64,000 nucleotides of DNA, from assembly GCA_027257055.1 (NCBI GenBank), contig JAPVLO010000182.1, forward strand, positions 8,866,001 through 8,930,000, given 5' to 3'. This document shows, one piece after another, positions 1-22,039 of this stretch; position 1 is the first letter of the stretch; each line of letters begins with the position of its first letter. This stretch comes from Cephalopachus bancanus (taxonomy: Eukaryota > Chordata > Mammalia > Primates > Tarsiidae). The notes under the pieces were generated by a model. The model worked only from the letters and a program-made list of their open reading frames with translations, was not told where the DNA came from and searched no databases. The translations under genes and the position numbers were made by a program.

Positions 1-1
1 C

Positions 2-67
2 AGTCCAGGCCCCAACACGAACATTCCCTCCGTGGCCAGCAATGTCGTCAAGGTCTCCGCCTTGTAA
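2..67 (+). CDS. KCND3: KCND3 (Kv4.3) last exon, final 21 codons and stop
   Basis: Reading from base 2 gives SPGPNTNIPSVASNVVKVSAL followed by TAA at 65-67 (stated in pieces: SPGPNTNIPSV, then ASNVVKVSAL). This is the C-terminal tail of the Kv4.3 A-type voltage-gated potassium channel alpha subunit. That subunit carries transient outward current (cardiac Ito, neuronal IA) and works with KChIP and DPP partners at the plasma membrane. The terminal V-S-A-L is the family's PDZ-binding tail. The rest of the gene lies left of the window. Its place tail-to-tail with DDX20 matches human 1p13.2, which supports the call despite the short stretch. Confidence 0.9.
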   Translation, partial: SPGPNTNIPSVASNVVKVSAL

Positions 68-2178
68 ACACCCTGGACAGAGGGCCAGAGGGGGCAGCGG
101 GGAATGAAGGGGGCCGGCATGTTGGCGGGTGGCCCCTGGGACCACTCCCTCCTCCGTTCCCCACGACTTCTGCCTGTCCCATCTGTACCCTAGCACTGAG
201 ACTTGTGCCTGGAAGAAAGCAGAGGCAGCCAAGGGGCGCCGGAGTTTCCCGCCGCCCGCGTGGACAGCACCCTGTGATGCCGCATCTCACCGGGGCCAGA
301 GGAAGGGAAGGAGGGTGGGGGCAGGGGACGGCCGGCCGGGGGTGTGGGACCCGGCCCGGAGGGGAAGCCTCAGACCCAACAGCGGTCGTTTCTGGAGACC
401 CCGGTGAGGAAAAGACAAGACCAAGAACAGCACAGAGGCCGCGCTGACACCTGCAAAACAGGAAGAAAATATAACACTGTGTATCTCAGCACCTTTTTCA
501 AGGCTCTTAATGGATAATATTTATTCATGGGAAAAGGTGGCAAACAAAAATACCAACGGCGTTTTGTGAAATGCTTTTCTCCATGGATCCAACACCTTTG
601 AACCAAAACAATGCATTTTTTTTGAGGGTTTTTTTTCCCCCCTTTTTCTTCTTCTCCTTCTCCTTTTATAGCAAAAGCTTTTAGGCTAAGAAGTCAGTTA
701 CCGCTGAGTTCTCGCTCCATTTCCCCAGGTGGGCGAGGTCAACTGAGCCGGGGCCCCACTGCCCAGCTGACCTGCGTAGAGCTGCCACGTGACCACACGG
801 CAATCTTTACCCTGTCTGTCCCCGTCTCCTTTGTCTCTGTCCCTGTTGCTTACCCTCTGGCTGTTTCTGTGTCCAGCCATCTGTCTCTTCGTGGATCCCA
901 GCGATATGAGACACATTGGTAGAGCCTTCTCCATCGCCGCCAGGGGCCACAGACGCGTGCCTGGGAGTTTCATTGGTGTGAACACAGTTGCCGAAGAGGA
1001 AAGAAGGAAACCGAAATGGGGAGGCTGTCGGGGTGAGGGAAGTCCGCCGCGTGAGGCAAAGGGGCTTCCCCGAAGAAAAGGAATGGCCAGATTTACCACG
1101 CTGGGGTCGTGAGAAATGAAACAGCCAACGCCCGCAGGAATGGAAGACCCCAGGGCTCACGGCTGCAGGCTCCTTGCTGCGTGCCCTTCTTGGCGGGACC
1201 CTTGTAAAGGCTACCCAGAGCTCTGCCAGGCGGCCCCCTGAGCGGTTTCCTCCAGAGGGGGCAGTGAGCCAAGACTCTTCTGCCTTGGTTCGTGCCCGAG
1301 TCACCTCCCACGCGGAAGCTGTGGCAGGTTAAGCCTGTGTGCCTCCTGAAGGATGCCCCAGAGCGTAGAATCGAGCGTGAGATCCTAGAGGCTTCTCACC
1401 TGGTCTGGAGGATGTCTTGAGGTCTGAGGGGGCCTCAGGCCTGATTCCCCTGAAGGCAGCCAAAGTAGGGGAGAGGTCTGATCGCCTCCATGCAAGCGAA
1501 GGCGTGAAGGTTATTTCTCGGAAACCTGCACGACATGTCTAACCGGGTGGCTTGCACCCCGGTGTGTCTGGGGATGACGTTTCCGGAGTCCTTCGAACCG
1601 TCGTTCACGGCTTCTAGCAGAGGAGGTGGGCCTCGGGGTCCGTGAGCAGCTTTTCCCCACCTTCCCCAGCCCCCAGCTGCCCCCATAGTCTCTGCAGCCG
1701 GGGCTCTGGCACACGTGGGCTCCTCCGAAGCCTCTTACCCATCCCGCAGCTTGGTGGTGGGCTGTTCGCTTCTACGCCTGTCACGGCCACTGAACATCTC
1801 TGCCCATCACGGCTACCGAAGTGAGTCTCCCTAGCCAGGGCCCCGAACACGCTCTCCGTGGACTTCCCTGTGACCCCAGCTGGCTTGACCCTGTAGGCAG
1901 GGAAAGGCCGAGGGTTGGGAGTGGCACCTGACCAGAAGGCGGGCAGAAGGGCAGAGGAGGGAGCCCTCTTTCTGTCTTGATCTCATGCCTATCCTCAGTG
2001 ACCACTGACTGAGTTCTTGCTCTGCGTCTGGCTGCAAGGATTTCCCCTAAAAGTGGAAAGGAAGTGGTTCTTGCCCTCTGAGCTTATGATCTCAGGAGGC
2101 AGAAAAGTTTTGCCATCCAACCCCATAGGAAGGTGTATACACACACGCATAAAACCAGCCTAAACACATGAGCGAATA

Positions 2179-2408
2179 CAGGAAGTCCCCTACATACGAA
2201 CCTTCAAGTTACAAACTTTAAAGGTGTACACCTGCATTTTTTAAATATATTATTTCTTTCCACCAGGTGTCAGTATAGTCTGTTAAATATATACAGTATT
2301 CTATAGCTGATTGTGTTAGTTGGGTACCTAGGCTCACCTTGTTGGATTTAAACTGGACTTACAAATGCGCTCTCAGAACGGAGCTCTTTCATATGTTGGA
2401 GACTTCCT
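2179..2408. mobile_element. Small DNA transposon (MITE-like) with terminal inverted repeats
   Basis: The left end reads CAGGAAGTCCCCTACATACG. The right end is its near inverted complement (ATATGTTGGAGACTTCC), giving inverted repeats of about 20 bp around a 230-bp AT-rich body. TA dinucleotides flank both ends, which suggests a Tc1/mariner-type non-autonomous element. It lies inside the probable KCND3 3' UTR. The family name was not determined. Confidence 0.6.
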
Positions 2409-3289
2409 ATTCATGCTCAAATCCATTCATTCCACACACCCATCAGTTAGAAGATCAGGCTGAATGTCACTGAGAGGGCAAAGGACTAGAAATGTTTCTC
2501 TTTAAAAAATGGGAAATGGTACAAAAGTGGGACCATGTAAGTAAGCTACACGTCATAAGCTCTGAGTGGGGTCAGGGATAGAGTGGCGAGTGGGAACATG
2601 TTTGAAGACACACGCAGACCGCCTGGGCTTAAGAATATTCATCACAGGATTAGGATGGTGCCTGAGTCAACAAAGGATCTGTTCAGTAATGCACCAAGGG
2701 AGTATTGCCATGGTTTCCACAAAAATTAAGTCTTAAATAACCTGTCTCAACTTCCCGTGGTGTTTACTGACCCTAAAGAATGGAATGCTTTGTGTTCCTT
2801 CCATTTCATTTTCAAAGCCCACATCATGCCAGGTCCTAAAAGACCATCAGCCTATCTCCTTCTTCCCAGGCCCCGTTGGAATCTTAGCTAGGGATCGAGG
2901 ACTTACTTAGCTCACCTCAGTGATGTCAAAAGATGTCAGCCAGGGGGAGGTGGTTTGTCTACACAGCACAGCTAGACCACACTGTAAAAGGGTATTTGTA
3001 AGTAAATGTGAGGTCCAAGGTGTGCTGAATCCGTTTACTAAGTCTCATGGACCAGAGACTGAAGAACGAGTAATTCAGGGTTTTCGAGGGCCAGTGGACT
3101 TCTGGTGCAATGACTTGAGCATGAATGGTCCATGAACCACTTCGGCATCATAAAAGATTCCCACGGCCACCTGTTCATTGAATCCCACTCAGCATTAGGG
3201 AGACAGGTCTTTAAGATCACATAATAGCTACGTCCAAATGTCAAATAAGTGGAAACTTAGAAAATACTAAGAGTATATCAGAACTAGAA

Positions 3290-3430
3290 GAGATCAAAGA
3301 ATACCTCGTTCATTTTATAGTTTCGAGAGCTGAGGCCCAGAGAAATTAAAGACTTGCTCAAGGTCACGCAGTCCTTTAATGGCAGGGCTGAAGCCAGAAC
3401 TCAAGTCCCTTGGCTACTGGTCTACTGCTC
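3290..3430 (-). repeat. MIR SINE fragment
   Basis: The text 'gaggcccagagaaattaaag' followed by 'cttgctcaaggtcacgcag' is the reverse complement of the MIR core. The copy is old and diverged, within the KCND3 3' UTR. Confidence 0.6.
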
Positions 3431-3739
3431 TCTCCACCACACCCCTTCAGAGCGGTGATGCTTTGGAGAGGACCCAGCAAAGCGTCCATGCTGCCCCTGG
3501 AGACACAGCCCTTGGAGATCACCTGACTGTATTCATGGAAAGCGTACTTTGGAGACCACCACTCTCTGGGTAGAACCAGGTACAGACCATCAGTTCTGTC
3601 AGAAATCAGTGAGCACGTGAACAGTGGACTTTTTTTTCCAGTCAAACATCATCTCAATAAAGACAAGGCTAGGGCAACATTTCAAAGCATACCTTTTATA
3701 GTCCTTCGCTACCATCTGTGGTGGTGACAGGTAAAGCAA

Positions 3740-3880
3740 CAAAATCCTTGATTCCGAGAGGCGAAAACAGTGCGGAGGAGCTAGAGGACTGACCCAAGCT
3801 CCCGTGGCAAGTTAGTGGCGGAACTGCGATTGCCATCCAGGACCTAGACATCACATCCTGGCTTCTCCCTTTACGCCATG
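3740..3880 (-). repeat. Probable MIR fragment
   Basis: A weaker MIR-like pattern: a gaggcgaaaac stretch, 'gacccaagctcccgtggcaa', 'gttagtggcggaactg' and 'gacctagacatc'. It is in the same orientation as the copy at 3290-3430. Confidence 0.4.
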
Positions 3881-5235
3881 CCGCGTGGGACGGAGGCGCG
3901 CTGGTGTTTTTGACACCTAAACTTCAAGGGTGATGAAGGGGAGGAAGCATTCCATCCAGAACCACCCTGAACTGGGATCTCCAGAGGCAAACTCTGTACC
4001 ATTTCTCCTTCGTCTCTGATGTTCGTAACTAGTGCCGGGCTCAGGACTAACTGCGCAGACTCCCTTCCAAAAGACCAACAGATAGTCTCGATGGCAGTTG
4101 AACACGTTAGTTTACAGTCACACAGAATCTGAACAGAAATTAAAGTGGACAGACAATGCTGTTCCACTATTAACAGGAGTCGACTCGTGGATAGGCTGAG
4201 GATTTTGTCATTTGGAAAGTATGATTCCTGCAGTTCAGGATTGTGCCACTTACTTGTTAGAATGCAGGCAAGGAACGTGTACATTGAAACGGTACGTACC
4301 TAGATTTTTTTCCTTGTCTTTTAAAAAATGTTGTAGAGGTAGTGGTTGAAATTGAGCTAACACTAGATTTGAGGTTATTGATGAATTCCAGTCATCCAGT
4401 CTCCTTCACTTGAATTACCAGGTAACTATAAGGCAGAAAGGTCCCAATGCTGTTCATTTAAGGCAATATTCGTGTCCCTTCTAAACTTGTTGGCATGGTA
4501 ACTGTGACAAACTTTTATTTTCCCTTTCTGATTCCCCAATGAAATCTCGTTATTTGCAAAGCTTGAAAATGACTGAAGGAAAAACACTGTTTCGACCCAC
4601 GACCCTTGGAGCCCATTACACAGCAGCAGGAAGAGCGTCATTGAAATGAGAAAGTGGCCATCGGAAAACGAAAGAGCTTTCAAGGGGTTCCTTTTGAGTC
4701 TTGTTTTCTATTCAGAGTGTTTTGTGTTTTTCCTCATCCAGTGTGGGAATGACATTTATTTTAGCAGGTTACGCAACTATACTGGACGATGTCACTCTAA
4801 CCAGTGTAGGGCACTGACCCAAGTCCTGGGGGGCTCCTTGGACCAATGGACTATTTTACAAACCTGGGAGGTGGGAGGGATGGTATATTTTTGATAATCA
4901 GACATTCCAGTGTAATGTTTTCCTTAGAGGTCACATCCCCCCCGCCCATTCATGTCATCGTGAAAAACATCGTGTGTTCTTTTCTATTTTCGTATAATAA
5001 ATGGGCTTTGCTTACCAACATCACAACGGCAAAGAAGAAATATACTGTACAAAACTGCAGGAAGATAAACATGTGAAAACTTTCTATAAAAAAAAACTCT
5101 CGCGTTTCCTGTCGTCTTCTTTTGAAACTGTAGTGCATATGTTAAAACACTTGTTATCATTTATAGTATGGCGTCATGTGCCACGGCTGTACCTGATGTA
5201 TCCAATCTGGATTAAACAGACTATGTGCCACAAAC

Positions 5236-5648
5236 CCTAAAATGACTAGGAGTGTTTCTTTTAATACCAATTCTTTCCTCCCAAAAGTGTTGCTATACCC
5301 TGGAAAATAAGGGTAATTAACAAAGACAGGCTTTCCACTTTGCTAGAGAAAAGTCGCAGCATCCCAGAAGGGTGTTCAAGGCCTCGTGTCGTCTCCCTGG
5401 TCCCCTGCCCCCTCGTCGGCTAGTCCCTTAGGGCGTCCCGATGGTTCTTGCCTGCAAGGATGCTGTCTTCGTGGATATTCACCTTCTAAGGGCATTTGAT
5501 TGCTTTTGTCAACAGCTCTGTTTTAAGGCCCAACCCCATTTTATTGAAAGAAAATCTGCCTTTATATATCAGTACTGGTTCTGCTGAGGCTACAAAGACT
5601 ATCTACTCCTTCATCTAAGCCAACTTCTCAAACTCAAAAGAAAACAAC
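5236..5648. other. Spacer without recognised features
   Basis: Unique AT-moderate DNA between the presumed KCND3 end and the first Alu. I see no exon, RNA gene or recognisable repeat. Confidence 0.5.
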
Positions 5649-5930
5649 TTTTTTTTGAGCCGGGAGTCTCACTCCGTCGCCCAGGCTGGAGTGCAGTGGC
5701 GTGCACACTCGGAGCTACCCCAGCATTCACCTGCTGGGCTCCAGCAATCCTTCTGCCTCAGTCCTCCAAGTAGCCAAGAACGACAGGTGTGCACCGCCAC
5801 ACCCGGCTACTTTTTTTTATTTTACTGTAGAGACGAGGTCTCACTAAGTTGCCCAGGCTGGTCTCGAATCGCTGGGCTCAGGAAATCCTCTTGCCTCGGC
5901 CTCCCAGAATGCTGGGATGACAGGCCTGAA
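5649..5930 (-). mobile_element. Alu SINE
   Basis: Antisense dimeric Alu: oligo-T, then 'gagtctcactccgtcgcccag', a central T-rich linker near 5812, ending in 'gctgggatgacaggc'. Somewhat diverged. Confidence 0.9.
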
Positions 5931-6078
5931 AATTCAACTTTGAATGCTGCACGGGGTATAGTAGAAAGCTTGGGAATGAGGCAGCAGAGAGGCTCAGGTG
6001 TAGGTCCTATCACTTAAGTGTGTAACTTCACATCAGGAACCTCCTCTTGGCTTCAGTTTTCTCCTCATCTTAAAAATG

Positions 6079-6212
6079 GGGGAATTGGGACACAGTGGCT
6101 CACACCGGTAGTCCCAGCTACTCAGGAGGCTGAGGCGGGAGGCTGGCTCAAGCCCAGGTGTTTTGAATCCTGCCTGAACAACACAGTGACACCTCCCCGT
6201 CCATCTCTTAAA
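6079..6212 (+). mobile_element. Alu monomer (FLAM/FRAM-like)
   Basis: A single Alu-type arm starting 'gggacacagtggctcacacc' and ending in 'ccgtccatctctta' without a second arm. An old free monomer or a truncated Alu. Confidence 0.65.
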
Positions 6213-6569
6213 GAAGAGATTGGATTTGTACTTCGGAAGGTCTGTTCTAACCTTAACAATTCTGATTAAGGAGAACAGGCATTCCCACATTTCACCAAGT
6301 GGCAACAAGGCACACCCTTCCAATTTCCCAACAAGGTCCTAATCAATGAAAACATAATAGAAATGGAATAACAAGGAAAATGCATGACGCCAAAGGCCCA
6401 GAAGTTGGCTGTAAAATTCATCACCGAGGCTCACATCCTTGTCACCCACTAGGTGTCACTACAGACTCGCAGTTCAAATAATCCGGTAACTGGAAAGTTA
6501 CTCGTTACTGAAAGCAACTGGAACCCAGATGTGCATTGAGCAATTTGTGTTTTTTCATTTGAAAGCACT

Positions 6570-6879
6570 AAATGCTGGATGCAGTGACTCAAGCCTGTAA
6601 CCTCAACACTTTGAGAGGCAGAGGCAAGAGAACTGCATGAGCCCAGGGGATCGAGACCAGCCTGGGCAACTTGGTGAGACCTTGTCACTACAATAAATAA
6701 AATAAATAAATTAGCTGGGTGTGGTGGTGTGCACCTGTAGTTCCAGTTATTTGGAAGGATGGGGTGGAAGAATCACCTGAGCCCAGCAGGTCAAGGCTGC
6801 GGTGGCCATGAGCGTGCCACTGCACTCTAGCCTGGGCGACAGAGTGAGACTCTTTGACTCAAAAAAAAAAAAAAAAAAA
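6570..6879 (+). mobile_element. Alu SINE
   Basis: Full-length dimer with linker 'tacaataaataaaataaata', a right arm with 'aaggctgcggtggccatgag' and an 18-A tail. It shows the lineage-specific right arm shared by many copies in the window. Confidence 0.95.
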
Positions 6880-7196
6880 GCACTAAATGTCAAGTGGGAT
6901 CTATGGGTTTGTTCATAGAGGTATAAAATAATAAACATATTCTGCCAAACAAGAAGATAGCCTCATGATGGAGCTCCAAAGCCAGCTATGGTTATCAAAA
7001 ATATAATTTAAAGATTAACATAAATTACTTAAAGTTAAGGGAAGGAGAAAAGCCCTAAAAATTTCAGACTACTTTCCTGTCTCATACAGGTTGACCACAA
7101 GTTTAATTATTTAATTCATGTTTAATTATTTTTAGTATTTAGGGACTAAAGTTTATATTTAAATCATGTTTTTAAAAGGTTAGTGAAATATTACAA

Positions 7197-7269
7197 TACT
7201 TGAGGCAATCCTCTCACCTCAGCCTCCCAAAGTGCTGGGATTATAGGTGAGAACCACTGCACCTGGCTA
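7197..7269 (-). mobile_element. Alu fragment
   Basis: Antisense left-arm end: 'cctcagcctcccaaagtgct' through 'gaaccactgcacctggc'. It directly abuts the left side of the mariner fragment at 7270. Confidence 0.75.
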
Positions 7270-7729
7270 GAGTACTTTCCATTTAATACACCTGTCGAAA
7301 CGCTTTTTTCACTGCTCCAAAGTTTTTGAACTCATGCATTTTTATGCCTTTTAGTGCGTCTGCCATTTTTTGTTTCACCCCTTCCACATCAGCAAAACTT
7401 CCCTTCAAGGACTTTTTTCAGGAGGGAAACAAAGTCACTCAAGGAGAGCTGGGGAGAAGAGGATGGTGGGGCATTGGGGTGAATCATACCATTTTTGGTC
7501 AAAAACCACTGAACTCTCAGTGCAGTGTGGACAGGTGCACTCATAAATCATGAAATGAGCAAACACACTGAAAGAACCTCCAAAAAAAACTCACTGAAAT
7601 CGAGTGCAGCCTCTCACAATGCTGGCTGGTACACTGATGGGCTCCTAAAACACTTGCCTATTGGAGGAAGCCTGTGCTACAAGGGTCCCACCCTCCAAGG
7701 ACTAATTCTGATTTTGGGGGGCCCCCTTG
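7270..7729 (-). mobile_element. Deleted mariner element, copy 1
   Basis: Tc1/mariner remnant. The minus strand would encode the C-terminal part of a mariner transposase (a 'FPSLKEVLLKGSFADVEGVK'-like reading, broken by stops). The right end has the terminal repeat 'ctgattttggggggccccct' followed by TA at 7730. The same family occurs at 42692 and 63729. The internal sequence differs from copy 2 after the shared 'ggtcaaaaaccactgaac' segment, so each copy suffered its own deletions. Inactive. Confidence 0.7.
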
Positions 7730-7736
7730 TATGTAT

Positions 7737-8525
7737 TCCACACAAAGATAAGACATGAACAAATAGCAGCAGATTCCATTCACATTCAACACCGTAATGA
7801 CCTCTCATTTGGAAAGGTAGCAGCTGCAATAGTCCTGGTAAATACTTATGGAAATTGAAACAATCTGTATTTTTGTGTTATGCATATGCTCACTTCCAGC
7901 TTGTTTTTCTGTGGGGAAATAAAAAAGCAAACACAAAATAGAGAATCCAATTAATTTGAAGACTAATAGGTAACCTCATCTCTAATTAAGATGCAGCAAT
8001 ACCCTAACTAAAATCCCCCAGCAATGACAAACTGTGAACTTAGCTGGTACTGCAGGGGAAAGGGTCGAAAACGAAGTAAGTTCAATTATATAGCGACAGG
8101 ATCTTATTTAAATGTGTAATTAAAATCTCTACTTCTTAATGACATACAGGACCTAATTATGGATTTGCTATCTATAGTGTTAATTAGTTCACTTAACTTG
8201 GCAATACATATACAGTACCGATACGTGTTAAGTAAAGCCTACCATCAACCAATCCAAATGACAGGAATCCAAGTTAAGCAGGAGTTTAGGACTGGGTTAG
8301 GTGGGTGCTGGACAATAAATGACAAGGCCCATGGGCGCCAGCCGACAGTCTTGGGGAAAAGTGTTCAGATACTGCCTAGACGAGCATGTACACAGGAAAG
8401 AAGCGCTTTCCTCTTACAACATGAAGCAAATACACATAAGGAGTTCTCTCACCAAAAGCCTCGTTCATATACAGGTTTGGGAACCAAAAGCTAAAGCATA
8501 GGAAAACCAGAGAAAAGGAAAGAAG
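7737..8525. other. AT-rich spacer
   Basis: AT-rich unique DNA with runs such as 'ctaattaagatgcagc' and 'taattaaaatctctacttct'. No exon or recognisable repeat seen. Confidence 0.45.
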
Positions 8526-8809
8526 CCGGGCTCGGTGGCTCAGCCTGTCATCCCGCGCCTTGGGAGGCTGAGGTGAGTGGATGGCCTGAGCCCGCGGGTT
8601 CGAGACCCGCCTGGGCAGGCGAGACCTCATCTCTACAATAAATCAAAAAATCAGCTGGGCGTGGTAGCGCGTGCCTATAATTCCGGCTACTTGGAAGGCT
8701 GAGGCGGAAGGATCGCCGGAGCCCAGCAGGTCGAGGCTGCGGTGGCCGGGAGCGGCCACTGCACTCCAGTCTGGGCGACAGAGTGAGACTCCAACTCAAA
8801 AAAAAAAAG
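8526..8809 (+). mobile_element. Alu SINE, young lineage-specific subfamily
   Basis: It starts 'gccgggctcggtggctcagc' and contains 'gcgggttcgagacccgcctg', 'ctctacaataaatcaaaaaa' and 'ggtggccgggagcggccact', with a short A tail. It shares these features with the copy at 51023-51312, so both belong to one recently active subfamily. Confidence 0.95.
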
Positions 8810-9332
8810 GAAAGAATATGTAACTTCCAATTACATTTTTCTACATAATTTATAGATGCACCATCTTACAAAAATAGCAGCTGCCCTTGGATTAGAGGTA
8901 AAAACTGGGAAAAACTTCTCAACACATTAGCCACACTGAGAAGAGTCTGAAAAGAATAAATTTCAGCTTCCGCAAAATACCTGAAACTAAGAGTGAGAAC
9001 CTTCCATTAGCCTAAGAGTAGGTCAGTTTTTAACCTGGGTTCCACAGATGGGCTTCAGAAGATCGATAAACCCCTTAAAATGAGTCACAATTCTACATCA
9101 TGGAATGAGAAATTTTCTGGGGTCAATCAATAGCTTTGATTCAATTCATAAAAGGATCCAATAAACAACAAAGTGTAAGAGCTGTTTCTCTACCTGAGCA
9201 ACACAGTGAGACAGCAACTGATGACCCTTAGCTATCTAATACACAATAAAAACGTGGACAGCTTTCACAATCTTAAGAACAGCCATTCAGAAGATAAACA
9301 ATAAACATGTCAACACACTTGTTTTTACCAGC
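8810..9332. other. Spacer without recognised features
   Basis: AT-rich unique DNA between two Alus. Nothing recognised. Confidence 0.4.
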
Positions 9333-9620
9333 TGGGCATGGTGGCTCATGTCTGTAATCCCGGCACTTTGGGAGATTGAGGGGAGGGGACTGCCTGAGCC
9401 CAGGGGTTTGAGACCTGCCTGGGGCAACATGGCAAGACCTCATCTCCATAATAAATCAAAAAATTAGCTGGGCATGGTGGTATACGCCTATAGTTCCAAC
9501 TACTTGGAAGGCTGAAGTGGAGGGCCTGCCTGAGCCCAACAGGCTGCGGTGGCAGTGAGCATTCCACCACACTCCAACCTCAGCAACAGAGTGAGACTTC
9601 GACTCGAAAAAAAAAAAAAA
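9333..9620 (+). mobile_element. Alu SINE
   Basis: Starts 'gctgggcatggtggctcatg', linker 'ccataataaatcaaaaaatt', tail of 14 A. 'ttgtttttaccag' flanks both sides, consistent with a target-site duplication. Confidence 0.95.
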
Positions 9621-9839
9621 TTTGTTTTTACCAGAAACAAATATTTTTACTGACTCCAATAGCATCAAATCGAGTAGCTTTGGGAAAATCTAAAGCAACG
9701 TTCAAATATTCCGTCCTGCCTCAACCTAAAAGAAAGTAGGATTTTCTCATCTATCATGCTACAAATTTCTGCAAGAATGCACCTCTACAGAAACACAACC
9801 CAAGCTTTTTGTAAAGAACTCCACAGCAAACTAACATTT

Positions 9840-10186
9840 TCAAATCTCAACTGTTTTTATTTGTTAAGTAAGCAGTGGTATATATATCAGTAGTATAAAC
9901 GTTTCTTTGGGAAGAGCTTTAGAAAATGGCACCCTGGGACCTTCAGCTCTGTCCCCAAAATTCTCTTTCAAGAATCTGATTTTCTTTAAAAATTCTTAAA
10001 AACGAAGATGACATACCTGGCCTACATCAAAACAATCTGAAAAATAGATGTGTCCCAGTGGAAAGTCTCAAGTCTTTCCAAGCTCTTCAAAAATGTCACT
10101 ATATGCCACTGTACTGTAGGTCAAGAACAGATATCCAAAGGCGTCACTTGTGGACAGTTCCTGATGGCCTCAGGCACATCCTACAG
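9840..10186 (-). other. DDX20: DDX20 3' UTR with polyadenylation signal
   Basis: On the minus strand an AATAAA lies at 9861-9856, about 330 bp after the DDX20 stop. It is the first canonical signal downstream of the stop. Cleavage would fall near 9840. The gene therefore ends about 4.6 kb from the presumed KCND3 end, in tail-to-tail arrangement. Confidence 0.55.
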
Positions 10187-20543
<10,357 letters not shown>

Positions 20544-21249
20544 GGTAGCCGCGCCGCCAGATCTCGCGATACTGGCGGCGAGGCGGGGAACCTGGGAGCG
20601 AGAAGAGGAAAAACTTTATTGGCAGTTGTCCCGCGAGGACACTGACACGCTGGGCCTGGGAGTGGAGCGGAGGGAGGGGAGAGACGGAGGCTGGGAGAGA
20701 CTCGGGAACTCCAGCCACAGAAAACGTGGCCCAGGACGGCAGGAAGAGGGAGGAGAAGGAGGATGAGGCTACCGGCGTGTGGCCGCCCGCGGCCGGCAGA
20801 GGGCGCCGTGAGCCCTCTCCTGGGCGGGTCCGCGCGGTCTGCCCCGCCCACCCGCGCTCTCTTTGTGACGCGTCCGGTGCGTCACTCCCCTCCGCCGGTC
20901 CGCGGCGTGCCGTTGCGCAGCCGCAGTCTCCCTCCGCGGGGCAGCTCTTCCCGGAAGCTTCCCGGACTCGCTTCCTCCCGCGTGCTCGCGCCGAGCGCCC
21001 GCCCGGGGCACGGCCGACCGCGGGGCGTCGCGCGTGGGCAGGCGTGTTCCGTGGGCGGGACAGCTCCAGTCACCTCCGTGTCCTCGGTCCCCAGCACAGC
21101 CCCGGGCGCACGGGGACCTCTGATCGTGGAACATCGGCTTGGAACCTGGCCCTGCCCTGAAGACCTCCAAGTTCAAGTCCCCGCCTGGGACCTGCCTCTC
21201 GACCCTGGAATGTCCATCCATCCGCCTCCTCCTCGGCCCCTCCTCTTAG

Positions 21250-21378
21250 ATGGAGGTGGCTCGCGTCCGTAGTCCCAGCGTTTGGGGAGGTCAAAGCGGG
21301 AGGATCGCTTGAGGCCGGGAGTTTGAGACCAGCTTGGACAACATGGTGGGACCCTCTCTACAAAAAATAAAATAAAAG
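21250..21378 (+). mobile_element. Alu left-arm monomer at the CpG-island edge
   Basis: 'ggtggctcgcgtccgtagtc' to 'cctctctacaaaaaataaaa'. One arm only; it marks the distal border of the DDX20 island. Confidence 0.7.
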
Positions 21379-21479
21379 CTTCCTAAGAGACACCTCAAAT
21401 GTATATGACTTCTGTGTGTTGTTCCTCCCCATCATCAATCTCATGGGTAGGCAATAAGCAGTCCTTACCACGTTTCCTT

Positions 21480-21780
21480 ACTGGAGATTTCTGCTCAAAT
21501 AGCACCTTTTAAAGGAGCTCTGTCTTCAAAGAAGTCTTTCTGGAAAGCCCTGGACAGCTCCCCCATCTCGTCTGCTCCCTGGTCGTTCCCAACACTTCTT
21601 TTGCTGTGTTGCGCTTTGTTTCTCTTCATAATGCTTATAACTAGCCTAGATAATATGTGTGTGCCTTCTGTCCCCCTGACTCTACGAGGACAGGGACCTA
21701 TTCGTCTTGTTCGCTGCTGTTGGAAAAAGCAGGATCTGACACATAAAAAATGATTAATTTTTATGAAATGAATGAGCTCT
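21480..21780 (+). repeat. L2 fragment
   Basis: 'tgctcaaatagcacctttta', 'agaagtctttctggaaagcc', 'acgaggacagggacctattc' and similar phrases follow the 3' half of L2. It is followed by an antisense Alu, and more L2 resumes at about 22040. Confidence 0.55.
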
Positions 21781-21792
21781 TTCATTTGACTC

Positions 21793-22030
21793 ATCACGGT
21801 TCACCACAGCCACAACCTGGGCTTAGGCAATTTTTCTGCCTCAGCTTCTAGAGTAGCTGGGACTTCAGGCATGTACTGCCATGACCAGTTTTTTTTGTTT
21901 TTTGTTTTTTTTTAAGAGATGATCTGGCTGTGTTGCCCAAGCTGATCTCAAACTTCTGGGCTCAAGCAATCCTGCCACCTTGGCCTCCCAAAGTTCTGGT
22001 ATTACAGACGTGAGCCACTGTGCCCAGCTA
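21793..22030 (-). mobile_element. Alu SINE
   Basis: Antisense. Lacks the usual start of the right arm; T-rich linker at 21889-21914; ends 'gagccactgtgcccagct'. Confidence 0.88.
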
Positions 22031-22039
22031 CAAACCCAG

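Larger units (their letters stand above)
68..5235 (+). other. KCND3: Probable KCND3 3' UTR
   Basis: No coding sequence was found after the KCND3 stop. The human gene has a multi-kilobase 3' UTR, so most of this stretch is probably UTR. Candidate polyadenylation signals on the + strand are AATAAA at about 3656 and 4996 and ATTAAA at about 5213. The last is the most distal before Alu-rich spacer begins, and I use it to set the end. The stretch contains MIR-like pieces (3290-3430 and 3740-3880) and a small DNA transposon (2179-2408), but no Alu, which fits an exonic region. The end is an inference. Confidence 0.5.

Noticed and set aside
7326..7758. Open frames on the plus strand at the mariner
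   Set aside because: They are antisense to the transposase remnant and carry no plausible product.
8590..8630. tRNA-like T-arm (GGTTCGAGACC) suggesting a tRNA gene
   Set aside because: It is part of the Alu left arm; the rest of a tRNA cloverleaf is missing.
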